Made by a program: the position numbers and the translations under genes
Shown here: piece after piece, positions 46,282-57,006 of the stretch
Layout: every line of letters starts with the position of its first letter
Numbering within the stretch: the first letter of the stretch is position 1
The notes under the pieces: generated by a model
Databases searched by the model: none
Told to the model about the DNA's origin: nothing
The model's input: the letters and a program-made list of their open reading frames with translations, nothing else
Source of the DNA: Pseudorasbora parva
Taxonomy: Eukaryota > Chordata > Actinopteri > Cypriniformes > Gobionidae
Reading direction: 5' to 3'
DNA length: 64,000 nt
Assembly (NCBI RefSeq): GCF_024679245.1
Contig: NC_090183.1
Location: forward strand, 20,937,207 to 21,001,206

Positions 46282-46715
46282 ATGAAAAAAAACATTACTA
46301 AAGAACCTTTACAGAATGTCACGCCTCTCTTCATCAGACTGCACTGTTTGTCAATGGCTGCTCGCATCAATTTCAAGGCACTGGTTCTCGCCTACAAAAC
46401 AACCACTGGCTCTGCACCAATATACCTAAACTCGCTTGTTCAGACTTACACACCCTCCAGAAGCTTGCGTTCTGCGAGTGAGCGACGCCTCATGGTTCCA
46501 TACCAAAGAGGCATGAAATCACTCTCACGGACATTTTCCTGGACCTTTCTTACCTGGTGGAATGACCTGCCGATCTCAATTCGTCAATTCGCCGAATCTG
46601 TAGCCATTTTTAAAAAACATCTTAAGACACATCTTTTCCAATTGCACCTGACCAATAAAGAATAGCACTTAACTATCCATTAAATTTAGTTTGTTTGTCC
46701 AAAAAAAAAAAAAAA
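46282..46715 (+). pseudogene. LINE RT C-terminal fragment, plus strand
   Basis: The frame 46282-46665 reads RLHCLSMAARINFKALVLAYK, YTPSRSLRSASERRLMVP, WWNDLPISIRQF and FKKHLKTHLF, the tail of an L2/CR1-like RT, followed by an A-rich stretch at 46700-46730. It is 5'-truncated. It is one of the few LINE pieces here in the same orientation as endov. Confidence 0.75.
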
Positions 46716-46730
46716 ATAAAAAAAATAATG

Positions 46731-47178
46731 TATAGTACAGTATGTGTACAGAGCAACAACAACGAGATTGTTTTAATTTTAGACATGTTATGTAGCCTTA
46801 TGTGGTCATACTCAATTCTAGTCAGAATATGAGTCTGAATCTGCTCCATTAGGCTGTGATTATGGGGCGTGTTTCAACCGAACCAGGAAAGACCTCAAAT
46901 TGGATAGAGCTACAACCAATCAGAGCAACAAAGTTGCTCAACTGTACTGTGTTGCCAAGTCTGCGTTTTTTTTTCGCGGGTTGTTTTCTATGTCCGCTTG
47001 TTAAAGCGACTATTATGTGATATATAGACCCATGAGTGCGAATTTTAGCAGGCAACCTTGCCAAAATAACACATTTTCCGCCCAAACACCTTTTTTTTCC
47101 TCTGTGCTCATTATCATCATCAGTTCTTTCTTAGTCAGTGTACTGTTAACTGAATAACTTCGGGATGTTGGTTTATTT

Positions 47179-47179
<1 letters not shown>
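46731..47179. other. Gene-free region
   Basis: No coding sequence, inverted repeat or element end recognised. Confidence 0.4.

Positions 47180-47250
<71 letters not shown>
47180..47250. repeat. (GA)n microsatellite, empty
   Basis: About 35 perfect GA units. It is the same repeat type that hosts the two Tx1-like LINEs at the left of the window but carries no insertion. Confidence 0.97.
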
Positions 47251-47255
<5 letters not shown>

Positions 47256-48002
47256 CACGTCAAAAAGTGAATAACTTTAGAAATGTGTTGATCAGTGCTT
47301 ACTAGAGACGCTACAGATAACAGATAACTGTTTGAAACGGTTCATTCCGATTTGGTGAACTGATTCATTAAAAAGAACCAGTTCAAACGAACGATTTGTT
47401 TGCGAAACGGTCATCACTAACGTTCACACATGACAAATCAAACATTATCATTCATGAGTGTGTGGATACAACACAAATGTTCTGAATGAATGCTATGTGA
47501 GATTGCGAGCACACATTCTCTGTTCATCAACAGATTCTCACGCGATTACTGTTCGACACCACAACTGCACTCTTCAAAATCGCAGAATACAACCGAGCTT
47601 GTGTTTTAAAGCAAAGCAAACACTGGAATGAACAAATCATTAAAACACGCTGTGAGTCTCTATTCTCTCTGGTTTATGAGCCTGGCCTTACATTAGCACT
47701 CTTTGGATGAATTAGATTACTGGATCACTGAACAGTTTCCCAGAGTTTAATGGTTAAACACACAAACAGAGAATCAGGTTAAATAGTTAGAATGACAATT
47801 TCCTCCTACCAGGGTTACAGGTGCAGATGCTCAGTGTGATTGATAAACTCCTCCCGACTTCTATGATCGACTGCATGATGCAAATTACTTTTATGTTGCA
47901 GCTGTTCTAAAAAAGTAAATAATGCCTATTATAAATAATCACTTTTTTGGAGGACCCCCCAAGCTATTTTAAAAGTGATTATATTATGAATATTTCCCAT
48001 AG
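47251..48002. other. Gene-free region upstream of the first endov exon seen
   Basis: Contains motifs such as GAACCAGTTCAAACGAACGA seen in fish DNA-transposon remnants. No preceding endov exon (the GGVD-type catalytic segment) was recognised. It ends in an AG acceptor at 48001-48002. Confidence 0.5.
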
Positions 48003-48137
48003 CTTCTGTATGAGGATTGTAGGATGGTGACTCTTGATGCCCCCTATGTGGCTGGTTTCCTCGGTTTCAGAGAAGCCCCACCTCTGCTGCAGGCCCTGGA
48101 GAAACTAAAGAAGGAACAGCCAAATCTTATGCCACAG
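48003..48137 (+). CDS. endov: Endonuclease V, internal exon (first seen)
   Basis: A 135-bp exon of 45 codons in phase 0, between an AG acceptor (48001-48002) and a GTTAGT donor (48138). It encodes LLYEDCRMVTL, then the wedge motif PYVAGF and GFREAP, and ends PNLMPQ. The Glu of FRE matches the catalytic Glu89 of bacterial EndoV; the PY pair separates the strands at the lesion. EndoV cleaves nucleic acid near deoxyinosine or inosine; the vertebrate enzyme acts chiefly on inosine in single-stranded RNA (established knowledge). The match is to residues around the middle of the human protein. Exons with the first catalytic Asp should lie upstream but were not found. Confidence 0.92.
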
Positions 48138-48359
48138 GTTAGTGTAATGATCAGGTCTCTTGCCTCAGCTTAAACCTGATATAAGCCCTTTTTGGATGGG
48201 AATTGTTTCTTATGTGGATATCTGTGAAAATACATTTGCATGCCATGCCACCTTGGAGCGAGTTTTGTGATCATAAAAACCTGGGAACGCTGCTCACGTG
48301 GTCAGCTGCATGATTGTCTGCTGTAAATAAAATTTTGGCTTGGAATAATAAGAAAAATG

Positions 48360-49275
48360 GTATATTTTATTTAATCAGAGGAAATTTTTTAAATTCCTGT
48401 TTAAAAAATAGGAAGATAGGATGTAATTAAAAAATGCGGAAATGAGTGGAAATAAGATAATACAACCTCTTATTTAAATAAGGTAAACATAATGCTGATA
48501 ATTAAATGTTTAAATATTAATTACTGCCGTAATAATGGCCCATTTTAAATGTTTATGTATTTTTCTTCTTTTGCGGCAATGAAAGATTATTTTTAAAAAT
48601 ACTTTTCAGAATTTTAGTAATAAAAGTGTAGGCTAGAGCTTTAAAATGCATCGAAATACAGCAAAGCGCAACGATATGGTGCTCTACAATCCATGGTGTT
48701 TGTCTAAAAACAGTAGGTAATTCGGCTGGGGATTTTTACACGGTTGGTGGGAGAAAAACACTGACAATAAAATCACCGACTAACTATTGACAATAGTAAA
48801 TGATGTAAATACCTTACAATCCCATGAGAAACTAAAGTCCACCCAAATAAAAATCCCCGGCCAAATTGCCTACTGTTTTTTGACAAAAACCAGGGTTGTG
48901 TGGTGATTTGATTTGATTGCTGCCCGAATCCACATCTCTGAGTTTTCAAGAAAATATTGCTTCAAAATTAACTGTTAATATAATTTTTAACCAAAGGGGA
49001 GCACTGTAATTTCGATGCATTTAAAAGATGTAGCCTACACTTTTATTACTTATATGCTGGAAAGTATTTACAAGAATAAGCTTTTATCACAGCTCAAAAG
49101 AGAAATAAAAAACACCAAAATGTAAACATTTGAAATGAGCCGTTATTACGGCCGTAATTAACATTGTATAGGTTAAATTTGCAGCATTAACTTATTTCCA
49201 AATTTTTAAAATTACATCTTCCTTTTTAAAAAAAAAACGGATTTAAATTATTCAATAAAGATTAATTTAATATTA
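48360..49275. repeat. Large imperfect inverted repeat (fold-back element)
   Basis: The left arm (about 48360-48680) and right arm (about 49000-49275) match in reverse complement over roughly 270 bp, for example AGTAATAAAAGTGTAGGCTA against its complement at right. A second inner pair (AAACAGTAGG near 48707 and CCTACTGTTT near 48868) flanks the centre. No coding sequence. A non-autonomous DNA transposon is the simplest reading; the target duplication was not determined. Confidence 0.75.
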
Positions 49276-49301
49276 TTAAATTAAATATGATTTTATTATT
49301 A

Positions 49302-50150
49302 TTCATTCAATCAATCAATCAACTTTATTATATGGCGATTTTACAGTGACAATTGTTTCAAAGCAGCTTCACAGTGTTAAATGACAATATTACAACAAAA
49401 TTTGATTTGGCTGTAGTCGTTCTGGAGAAAACAGTGATGTCATCAGCTTATTTTAATTGATCATATGGCGACAATGTTAGCAGATCAGCATTATAGTTTA
49501 TAGAATTAAATGAGACCTAATTAATTAATTTTATTTGTATATTTATTTGAATAACTTGGATCATAATTTTAGTGTCCCCAAATGAGCAAGCCAAGCCAAA
49601 GGTGACAGTGGCAAGGAACCAAAACTCTATCAGGGCATGATGGAGAAAAATAAACCTTAGGAGAAACCAGGCTCAGTCAGGGTGCCAGTTCTCCTCTGGC
49701 CTATTAACAAACAGTGTAAGCTTATTATTATTCTGGCAACCTTACAGGTCAGAAATCATATTAGATTGGAATATTCAAAATTTCTGGGTATCACGCAAGA
49801 GATGGGTTTATTGAGGATGGCGCGGCAATAGGAATAGGCAGGCTAGAATAGAACACAATAGGAAAGGCAGGCTGAAGATCAGGCACCAGCAGAACGCCAG
49901 GGTGTGATGCAGGGCTGAATGGGCTATTCGAATCAGCGGGAGAAGGGACTCTGGAGCGACGAGTAGAACATCCAAGACACACGGGAAACAGGAACACCAC
50001 GCAGACAGGACCCAGATGAACTGCAATAATCTGACAGCAAAGGAGAGTGAGAAATAATAAATCGCCATCTGAATCCATGAGTTTTATTACTGAGGTGGCA
50101 TGCAAATTTATTTTTACGGATGTCAGCATGAGAAACAATTACTGCCTGAA
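49302..50150 (-). mobile_element. L2/CR1-like LINE 3' UTR copy F
   Basis: Begins with the reverse of the (TTGA)n tail (ATCAATCAATCAATCAACTT) and carries the blocks shared with copies A, C and D (AAGCAGCTTCACAGTGTTAA, GAGCAAGCCAAGCCAAAGG). No RT codons remain. Antisense in the endov intron. Confidence 0.75.
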
Positions 50151-50715
50151 TAGGGCTTTAGACAGAATTTTGATCAGTGCTGAAAATTTGTGTGAAACTT
50201 TTAGTGTCAATTTACAATAGACCTTAGTAATATTAATGTTAGATAGAATTAGTGATTTAAAAGCCCAGTCGGTGATACCGGTGTAAACACACGTTGATTA
50301 ACCAGTGGGAAAATTTCCACACGTCACATCTCTATGCGTGCCAATTCGTTTCATTCATTCCAAATGTGTTGCACTTGAAAAGTTTCAGATTGATCCTCGT
50401 GTTTATTTATTTTATCTATATCGGACCTTATTCTCTTTAATGTTGTGGATCGTCTTCGTTTGTAACTTCATTACAATTTATTTCAATGTACTGTCGTTCT
50501 AATTTACCGTTGTGTTATGATGATGATGACGCTAGCTCCACAGTCATCGAATAGGCCTAGTGGCCTATTGCTGCAATGTTTCTTTTATGCAGCTGAAAAT
50601 AAACAAGCTTTCTGTTACTGTGTCTGTCACATCCTCTTAAAGGTGGAAGCTTGTGCATAGCTTTGTTGCATTATATAGAAACTTTTTTGATGTTGTTATT
50701 GTCATTCATGTTCTA
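50151..50715. other. Gene-free intronic sequence
   Basis: No repeat end or coding sequence recognised. Confidence 0.4.
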
Positions 50716-51664
50716 GGCCGGGTTTCCCAATAACGATGTATCTTAGCTATAAAGAGCACTTTCTACAAGCGAAGTTACGGTCACTCACAGCAATTCCACG
50801 TGCGTTTCCCAAAAAGTACTTAACATGAACGCGCGAGAACGCGCTCCAAGTGCTACTTAAGAGTCGCTGTCCATTTGCGAAGTACTGAAATATAACCTTA
50901 TAAGGTTATATATAACCTTATATCAATGACAAAATGGCTGGAAAAAAAAGAAAAAAAAAGAAAAGATACCTTTCAAAAAGACGAAATCAATATCCTTCTA
51001 GAGGTGGAGCGGGAAAAGATATTATTTTCAACAGATTTAAAGGGCATCGTACAAACAAAGAGAAACAAAACATCTGGGAGGACATTGCTACCAAATTAAA
51101 AGTTATAAGTTAAATTATTAGTTAAAAGATCGGATAAAGCGGTCTGCAAGAAATGGCAGGATTTTGCAAGCCTGACAAAAAGGAAGAGGGCACTGCAGAG
51201 GAATGTCCAATACATGGCTGGTCTTCGTGCACGTCAGCAAGTCATATAAGTTTATTTCTATTTTTCCCAGTTTTTGAAGTATGTTTTCTACATTACTTAT
51301 TTTATTCTTTTTTCTTTTTTTTCTGTCATTTAATTCAGATGTGTATTTTTCTTTTTTTGTTTGATACCTGCCCTCATAAAACAATAACAACAACAACAAA
51401 AAAAATATAGTATTATCACAATGCACTTGAATAAAGTTAAAGGTGTAATCTGGCGATTGTCCTGTAGGTGACCTCATAACTCTCTCTTCTTACGATACAC
51501 TTAGAGCTTTACGATTACTCCAGAGCACTCGTAGATCTATGATCATTTTCAAGTGCTACTTAAGTTACGATGCTTTTGGGAAACAGACCTTAATATTAAG
51601 ATCACTCGTACAATCGTTTTTACGATCAACTTAGGCTTACGATGCTTTTGGGAAACGCAGCCCT
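50716..51664 (+). mobile_element. Harbinger-type transposon derivative, about 0.95 kb
   Basis: Ends share the inverted motif GTTTCCCAA / TTTTGGGAAAC, with ACGATG / CATCG further in. It retains a Myb/SANT-like coding remnant but no transposase. The outermost bases do not match well, so the limits are approximate. Confidence 0.7.
50935..51210 (+). pseudogene. Harbinger Myb/SANT-like DNA-binding protein remnant
   Basis: The ATG at 50935 opens a Lys/Arg-rich start. A DEINILLEVER helix lies one frame over and IFNRFKGHRTNKEKQNIWED follows in the first frame to a TAA at about 51112. Further codons give DKAVCKKWQDFASLTKRK. Harbinger elements carry such a second protein, which helps the transposase reach the nucleus and bind the ends. 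Frame changes show it is inactive. Confidence 0.65.
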
Positions 51665-51669
51665 GGTTA

Positions 51670-51830
51670 TTTGCCCACGATTAAACTCTTTATATGGCGA
51701 TAAAACAAAGCTTTTTTTTTGTTTTTTTTGTTTTTTTAAGTGGGTATTGGGGGTGCACAAACCCGTTCGGGACATAGAAGGGGGTGCGCAGGTAAAAAAG
51801 TTTGGGAACCGCTGGTCTAATTGATTGTAC
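51670..51830 (-). mobile_element. Possible hAT terminal fragment
   Basis: The minus strand begins ACCAGCGGTTCCCAAACTTT, a common vertebrate hAT end motif (from memory). No second end was found. Confidence 0.45.
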
Positions 51831-51977
51831 TGTTGTTTAACAACATGATTGTTCAACTGATGAAACTACTAAATAAAAGAGTAATACAAACTTACTGAGT
51901 AGTAGTACTATACAGTAATGAGTATGAAACAACATTTGGGTGGGAAAATAATGACAGAATTTTTTTTTTCTATGCAG

Positions 51978-52017
51978 GTTCTATTTGTAGACGGGAATGG
52001 ACTGTTCCACTATCGGG
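51978..52017 (+). CDS. endov: Endonuclease V, short internal exon
   Basis: A 40-bp exon after a strong polypyrimidine tract and CAG acceptor, before a GTAGGT donor. It encodes VLFVDGNGLFHYR plus one base (phase 1). The Asp of VDGNG matches the catalytic Asp110 of bacterial EndoV, which binds the metal ion. The phase fits both neighbouring exons: 45 codons in phase 0 before, two bases completing a Glu codon after. Confidence 0.9.
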
Positions 52018-52892
52018 GTAGGTGAAACTCTTCTGACTCAATAAGTTATTCAAATTACAGTTAATGGTTTTGTCTGTTTTAAAGAATTTTAAACCAAAAG
52101 TTGTTACAAGGGGTGTCCCCGACTAAGGATTTACACATTCGAATCAGAATTGTCGAATCTTTCTATGGTTGACTGATAGTCAAATCATCTATGTGTGTGT
52201 GATTGGGTTGCGAGGGGCACAACACTAGTCAGCAGGGTAAAACTATTTTTATTATCCTTTACACACAGCAACACATTTTAATAAAGCAACCAAAACTACC
52301 TGCCAACTGACAGACGAACTGACAATGACTTTCTTATTTAGGTTTAAATAAAAGGTAATGTGGTGGATTTGTAAAAAGTTTTCTCATAACATTTGAAAGC
52401 TGCGATGGAAATACAGAACATCACACACATATTTATACAAGAACATTTTGATAAATAAACCTACAAAAAAAACTGCCTAGAGAGGAAAAGAACACTTTGA
52501 GTGTGTTTAAATGTACGTTCTTAAGCTGATTATGCCTAAAGGGGGTCGTACCGTGTTGTGTCTCAGGTATCTCACAATGGACGTGCACATTATATACGTG
52601 CAAGCTCAATTTTTGAATTGACTTCTGACAGAAGAGCTGCACGATGGGTGTATCTTGTAGCACAGGGTGAAATCAGTATGTACATTGACGATCTGAGGGA
52701 AATATAAATTTTATATAAAACCTTGAAATGGGGCTCTGCGGCGTGGCAGGAATTAAAATAACTTCCTGAGTCACTGCGGAAAGGCGGCAAATGCCACCAC
52801 CAGTGTGTGTACACTCATTTAAAACGTGTTTGAATTTTAAAAGCCAGTCCTCTCTATCTCTCTCTCACCCTTTCTTTTTGTAATTTTCCTAG
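52018..52892 (+). other. endov intron (875 bp)
   Basis: GTAGGT donor, CCTAG acceptor at 52888-52892. The stretch from about 52105 (GGGGTGTCCCCGACTAAGG) looks like DNA-transposon debris; no coding sequence recognised. Confidence 0.75.
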
Positions 52893-53005
52893 AGTTTGGT
52901 TTGGCCTGTCATCTTGGTGTTCTGTCAGATCTGCCCTGTGTGGGTGTTGCCAAGAACCTTCTGCATGTAGAGGGAGTGCTGAGAAGTGAGGAGCACCATT
53001 TGCAG
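52893..53005 (+). CDS. endov: Endonuclease V, third exon seen
   Basis: A 113-bp exon: two bases finish a split Glu codon, then 37 codons reading FGLACHLGVLSDLPCVGVAKN and ending EEHHLQ. GVAKN holds the conserved Lys139-equivalent. It ends at a CAG/GTCAGA donor, weaker than usual but at the expected place, since vertebrate EndoV has an exon border near this point. The coming exons, with the C-terminal His, were not recognised before the window ends; DIRS and LTR insertions start about 215 bp downstream. The three exons together give about 96 codons with no stop, so the gene may be functional. Confidence 0.9.
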
Positions 53006-53221
53006 GTCAGAATCACACCTGAATGCCAGGGAACAATGCATCTACTATCCAAACAGTTTAGTTCCAAATTGTGTGTGAGAAACGTGGCTGCACAAGCAAT
53101 CCTTTTGTGTCAGTGCATGAGACAAAAAGAAAGCTTATAGTAACAGAAGGGTTGCAAAAGTTGGTTCCTGGAAGTCCACAGTCGTAAAGAGTTCACCTGC
53201 TCCAGCACACTTATCTGTAGT

Positions 53222-53416
53222 TCCCTTTCAGTTGGTCACGTTCGACGTATGTCGGAACTGACCAACGAATTGGGATCTGTTTTCAGAGACCAATCTACTT
53301 TGAGTGATTAAAAATGAGCCAATGGTAATTGGCATGCAGTTCATGCATTCCATGCACCGCCCCGCAGCGCGGGTATCACAAGTGCAATACCGCATCATTA
53401 CTTTTTACTTCGGAGC
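53222..53416 (+). mobile_element. DIRS-like element A, left terminal repeat
   Basis: Begins TTCCCTTTCAGTTGGTCAC and includes GAGCCAATGG and a GC-rich stretch before the interruption at 53416. The body resumes at 57783 beyond the inserted LTR element. Similarity is to DIRS-type terminal repeats of fish (from memory). Confidence 0.65.
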
Positions 53417-54229
53417 TGTAAGGGTGGATCGCCTACAGTGGTTCTGACTGCAGGGTTGCCGAACGACTAAAGAAACGTTATCAGCGTGATGGTAGAAAAC
53501 TGTACATTTCTTGTCTATAACCACCCACTGCAACTTATACCAACGATGGAAATAAGCGCAGTTACAATAGCAAAATATGTGGGAGAGCGTTGCTTTAATG
53601 TGACTATATTGTATTGCAATAGGGAGCACTTCAAAGTCAATACCAAACCAAAAACTAGTTAGCAAATCATTTATAATTGAAAGAATTTAATGACAAAATC
53701 CGGTTATGGTTACACTTAAAATAGTTACAAAATAAATGAATGAGATGATAAAACTTATACCATTAATCGTACCCAGCATGTGTAGAATGTTACCTGAGAG
53801 ATAGGGAGAGATAGAGAGAGATCGAAAGATAGAAAGAGAGAGAAAAGAGAAGAGCCATAGAAGGCCCTAGAAGAGACAGCCAGAGAAAAAGACAGCGTCA
53901 GAGGAAAGAGACCCCCAGAGAAAAAGAGAGAACCTCAGAGGAAGAAGACCCAGAGAAAAAGACCTCGAGCAACAGTTGCAATCTTCTTTTATACATCCCT
54001 TGACCATGTGACTGAAACCCTGAGACATTCAAACTGACCAGTCAGACCAGACTTCCCCCACTGTACTACAGGTGTGGCACCATTTGGCCTACAGGCCCTC
54101 AACATCTCTTTGTCTTTAGGAATCCCAAACAGCCCCACTGATAAGAGAGAGGGGGGTGAAACACAGTAAAACAAATGTCTTTGTTCAAAGAAAAATATCA
54201 AATATCTTTGATTATTTTGGATTCTTTCA
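53417..54229 (-). repeat. 3' LTR of the gag-only element
   Basis: 813 bp; TATAAAA on the minus strand at about 53983-53989. Carries a 37-bp extra piece near 53900-53940 in AGAGAAAAAG-type repeats that the other LTR lacks. Confidence 0.9.
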
Positions 54230-55863
54230 GTCCTCCCATGGCATCTTTGGCCACGCTCATAAAGTGTCCAGAGGTGACACAGAACACAAAGACATTCTTC
54301 CAGTTGTGTGTAGATGTCATCTTCAGACTTGTCGTCCAGAAATGTTTCAAAAGCAGTTTGCCAGTTCAGTCTTTGTTCTCATTGCAGTCCTGCAAAGGGA
54401 AGGCTCCATCAAATGGTGTTGCATCCTTCTTTGATATGCAAAACGTCCATTGAATACCTCACACCTCGAGAGAACAGTCATTGAAGGTTAGAGCAAACGC
54501 TTGTCCCTCTTCCTGAGGACACAGGATGTGAACTTGTCCAGCAGGGATCCTGTGATTAAAAGAACATATAGCACCACAAAGAGCAAAAGCATACATGGCA
54601 TTTGTCATTGGTCAGAAGTTTGATGTGGTCAGATTCAAATGGTCTCTGGCAATAAGCCATTAAATCGATATACTTAATAAAGTGGTCAAGGTTGAGAATA
54701 AAAGAAGATCTCACAAGCTCTTACATTGTTTCTGGAAACATTAAAAATAACTTGCATTATAACAAAACAACAATCATTGCTGGTTTTAAACCCTTCTTTC
54801 TTGAAGAGTATCAACAAAGTATTCAGTGTAACCAAATACAGAGATTCAATTGAATGGATGTCCAAAAACATTGTTCCAAATCAAGTGGACAAAATTATAA
54901 GTTCAAAATCAAAAACATTGTTGCAAGTCAAATGGACGAAATACAAATAATCAAATACGTTTCAGAAATGTTTCAAATCAAATTCATTGTTACAATACAA
55001 TGATAAAATAAATGTTTGCACTTAGGTAAGAATGAGAAATACTAACGTAAATTTTGATATTTAACTTGGTGAGACAAATAATAACTAACTGAATTAGTAA
55101 ATCAAAGAAAAACAAAACAAACAATAACTGGAAGAAATTCACAGTTATAATACAGTCTAGATGTAAATAATTTTTTATGAGGCAGATATAGATTTGACTT
55201 TGTGTGTGAAGATCAAATCTATGCGAATGCATTTAGCTGTGGCTATGTGTGAATCATGCCCCAAACATGGTGAGGAGGGTTTACAATTGTGATGTAAATT
55301 TGGTCCTGTTGAACAGGCAGCCAGCTGAGAATGTGAGTGAGGTGTGGTTGGCTCAACATCTCCTCCCACCAATGTTTGAGTTAGAGGGCATGATAAAGTG
55401 CAGAGTGACTGAATCCTGCTGTGATGAAAACATTTTCATGGTTAATGCAATTGTAAATTACACTGTAGCCAAAATGGCAATTCTATGCTCCTGTACATGG
55501 TTTTACTTCAGCTATATGAAAAATAGCAGAGTTTTCCACGTAGGAGACAAACAAATTCAACATAGAAACACATGAAACTTGAAATTGCTTTACAATTCAA
55601 GTATTAACGTTATTCCAATTTTCACAAGATACCTGGTCTAGAATGCATAGCATCTACAACCTTTATCCTAAGTGTTTCATACAACACTTACAGTAAAGCA
55701 ATCATGTGTTTTAAAGAATAAACTTAACCAGTCTATGTGTATTTATTAACACAAACAACTATAATGTGTGTTCAATGCGCACAATGCGTTGGTACAATTA
55801 CAAATTTGAAAATACAAACAGGATCATTGCAATTTAGATGTTTAACTATTAAACTCACTGCTG
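54230..55863. other. Internal region of the gag-only LTR element, no recognised gene
   Basis: AT-rich with many stops in all frames. Short open frames (for example 55249-55575, plus strand) match nothing I recognise. The expected pol of an autonomous relative is absent. Confidence 0.55.
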
Positions 55864-56763
55864 TTAGGCTGCTAGCCCACTAGCCAGTGAGGTTAATAGT
55901 TGAAGGCCTTGCATGAACAATGCAGTTAACTCACTGAGAGTTTTACCTGCAAATGAGCGATAATCTTTGCCCTTAGAAAGGAATTTCCTATCTTTCTGAA
56001 AGTAAGGTGGAGGTCGACCTCGGCCCAGTGACCAGCATTTTACCTCTGAATGGCCTATTTTCTGACAGGAACTGCAAAACCTGTTCTCTTTGCCATAGGT
56101 TTGTCTGCTATGTTCTCCTGGAGTTGGAGGATTTTTATGACTCTCTAATGCTTGAACACGAAGCGTACTGGTACATGACTCTGCGCTATTGCGGTGCTGC
56201 ATCACCTTAAGAACTGAAATAGGCACACTTCTTTGAGTTGCACATGCATTTTCTGAACTAAACGTTTCAGATTCATTAGATTGAACATGCGTTTGAGTCC
56301 CATCGCTGTTAAGCATTTTGGGATGCATGGACTTTTTAGCTATTAGCTTAGCCTTGAGATCTGCAATGGTCTCCTTGTGATTTTTACACTTCTCAGTCAG
56401 GGCTAACTGATCAGCTAGTAATTTATCTAGCTGTGCTTGAAGATATTGAATCTTTGCCTCAGACTTTTCTGCTTCAGCATTTTTAGAATCAATTGCTTTA
56501 CATTTAGCCTCTAGACTTGATAATAGAAATGGTGTCACAACATTATGTAGCCTTTTACAACTTATGAAGTTTAAAGCCTCAATTATTTCACCATATTTTG
56601 ATTTCTTTTTGTGTTTGCCAATTATGTCCCACCATCTAAGCATTTCATCATCTGAACTGTTGATTCCAATATCCTCTTTCTTAAGTTTGGACAAGGTAGG
56701 CTCAACTTTTTCGCTCCATATAGCAAACAATATCTCACTTTTATCAAAAATGTTCCCTTCCAT
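55864..56763 (-). CDS. Gag-like protein of the LTR element, 299 aa
   Basis: An intact minus-strand frame. Residues 1-80 are mixed helical with conserved-looking Trp (AIWSEKVEPTL, RWWDIIGKHKKK). Residues about 85-145 form a coiled coil with Leu heptads (YLQAQLDKLLADQLAL). A Ser/Thr-rich linker follows. A CCHC zinc knuckle (CSSCQKIGHSEVKC) sits near residue 230, and the end is a basic and then hydrophobic tail. The knuckle and position after the primer site support a gag role (RNA packaging, particle assembly). It resembles no gag I can name, and no protease or pol follows. An intact frame in an otherwise empty element suggests that it was copied with help from a relative. Confidence 0.75.
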   Translation of the reverse strand: MEGNIFDKSEILFAIWSEKVEPTLSKLKKEDIGINSSDDEMLRWWDIIGKHKKKSKYGEIIEALNFISCKRLHNVVTPFLLSSLEAKCKAIDSKNAEAEKSEAKIQYLQAQLDKLLADQLALTEKCKNHKETIADLKAKLIAKKSMHPKMLNSDGTQTHVQSNESETFSSENACATQRSVPISVLKVMQHRNSAESCTSTLRVQALESHKNPPTPGEHSRQTYGKENRFCSSCQKIGHSEVKCWSLGRGRPPPYFQKDRKFLSKGKDYRSFAGKTLSELTALFMQGLQLLTSLASGLAA

Positions 56764-56983
56764 CCCGAGGTGATATTCTGAATATTCTCGTATTGTACAG
56801 TAATGGGACTATTGAAGCTGTTTAAAACCTTCTTCTTGGATGAAGTTCTGTTTCATGCAATTCATAAACAATGAAAACAGACTTGCCCAATCCTTAGTCA
56901 GAAGGCCAGCTTTAATCCAAACACAAGATCAATTGTGGAAAAATGTCCTCATTCTGATGAATTTCAGAAAATTCACTGCAAGG

Positions 56984-57004
56984 GATCCCGGGTTTTCGGC
57001 ACCA
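56984..57004 (-). promoter_or_regulatory. tRNA-Phe primer binding site
   Basis: The minus strand reads TGGTGCCGAAAACCCGGGA, two bases from the LTR. It matches the complement of the tRNA-Phe 3' end (TGGTGCCGAAACCCGGGA) apart from one extra A. Confidence 0.75.
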
Positions 57005-57006
57005 TC

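Larger units (their letters stand above)
48138..51977 (+). other. endov intron (3.84 kb), TE-filled
   Basis: GT...AG intron ending in a long pyrimidine tract and CAG. It holds a fold-back (48360-49275), a LINE 3' end (49302-50150), a Harbinger derivative (50716-51664) and a possible hAT end (51670-51830). Phase 0. Confidence 0.85.

Noticed and set aside
53006..53140. Continuation of the endov exon past 53005
   Set aside because: The frame stays open to 53140 but loses all likeness to endonuclease V right at a GT donor.
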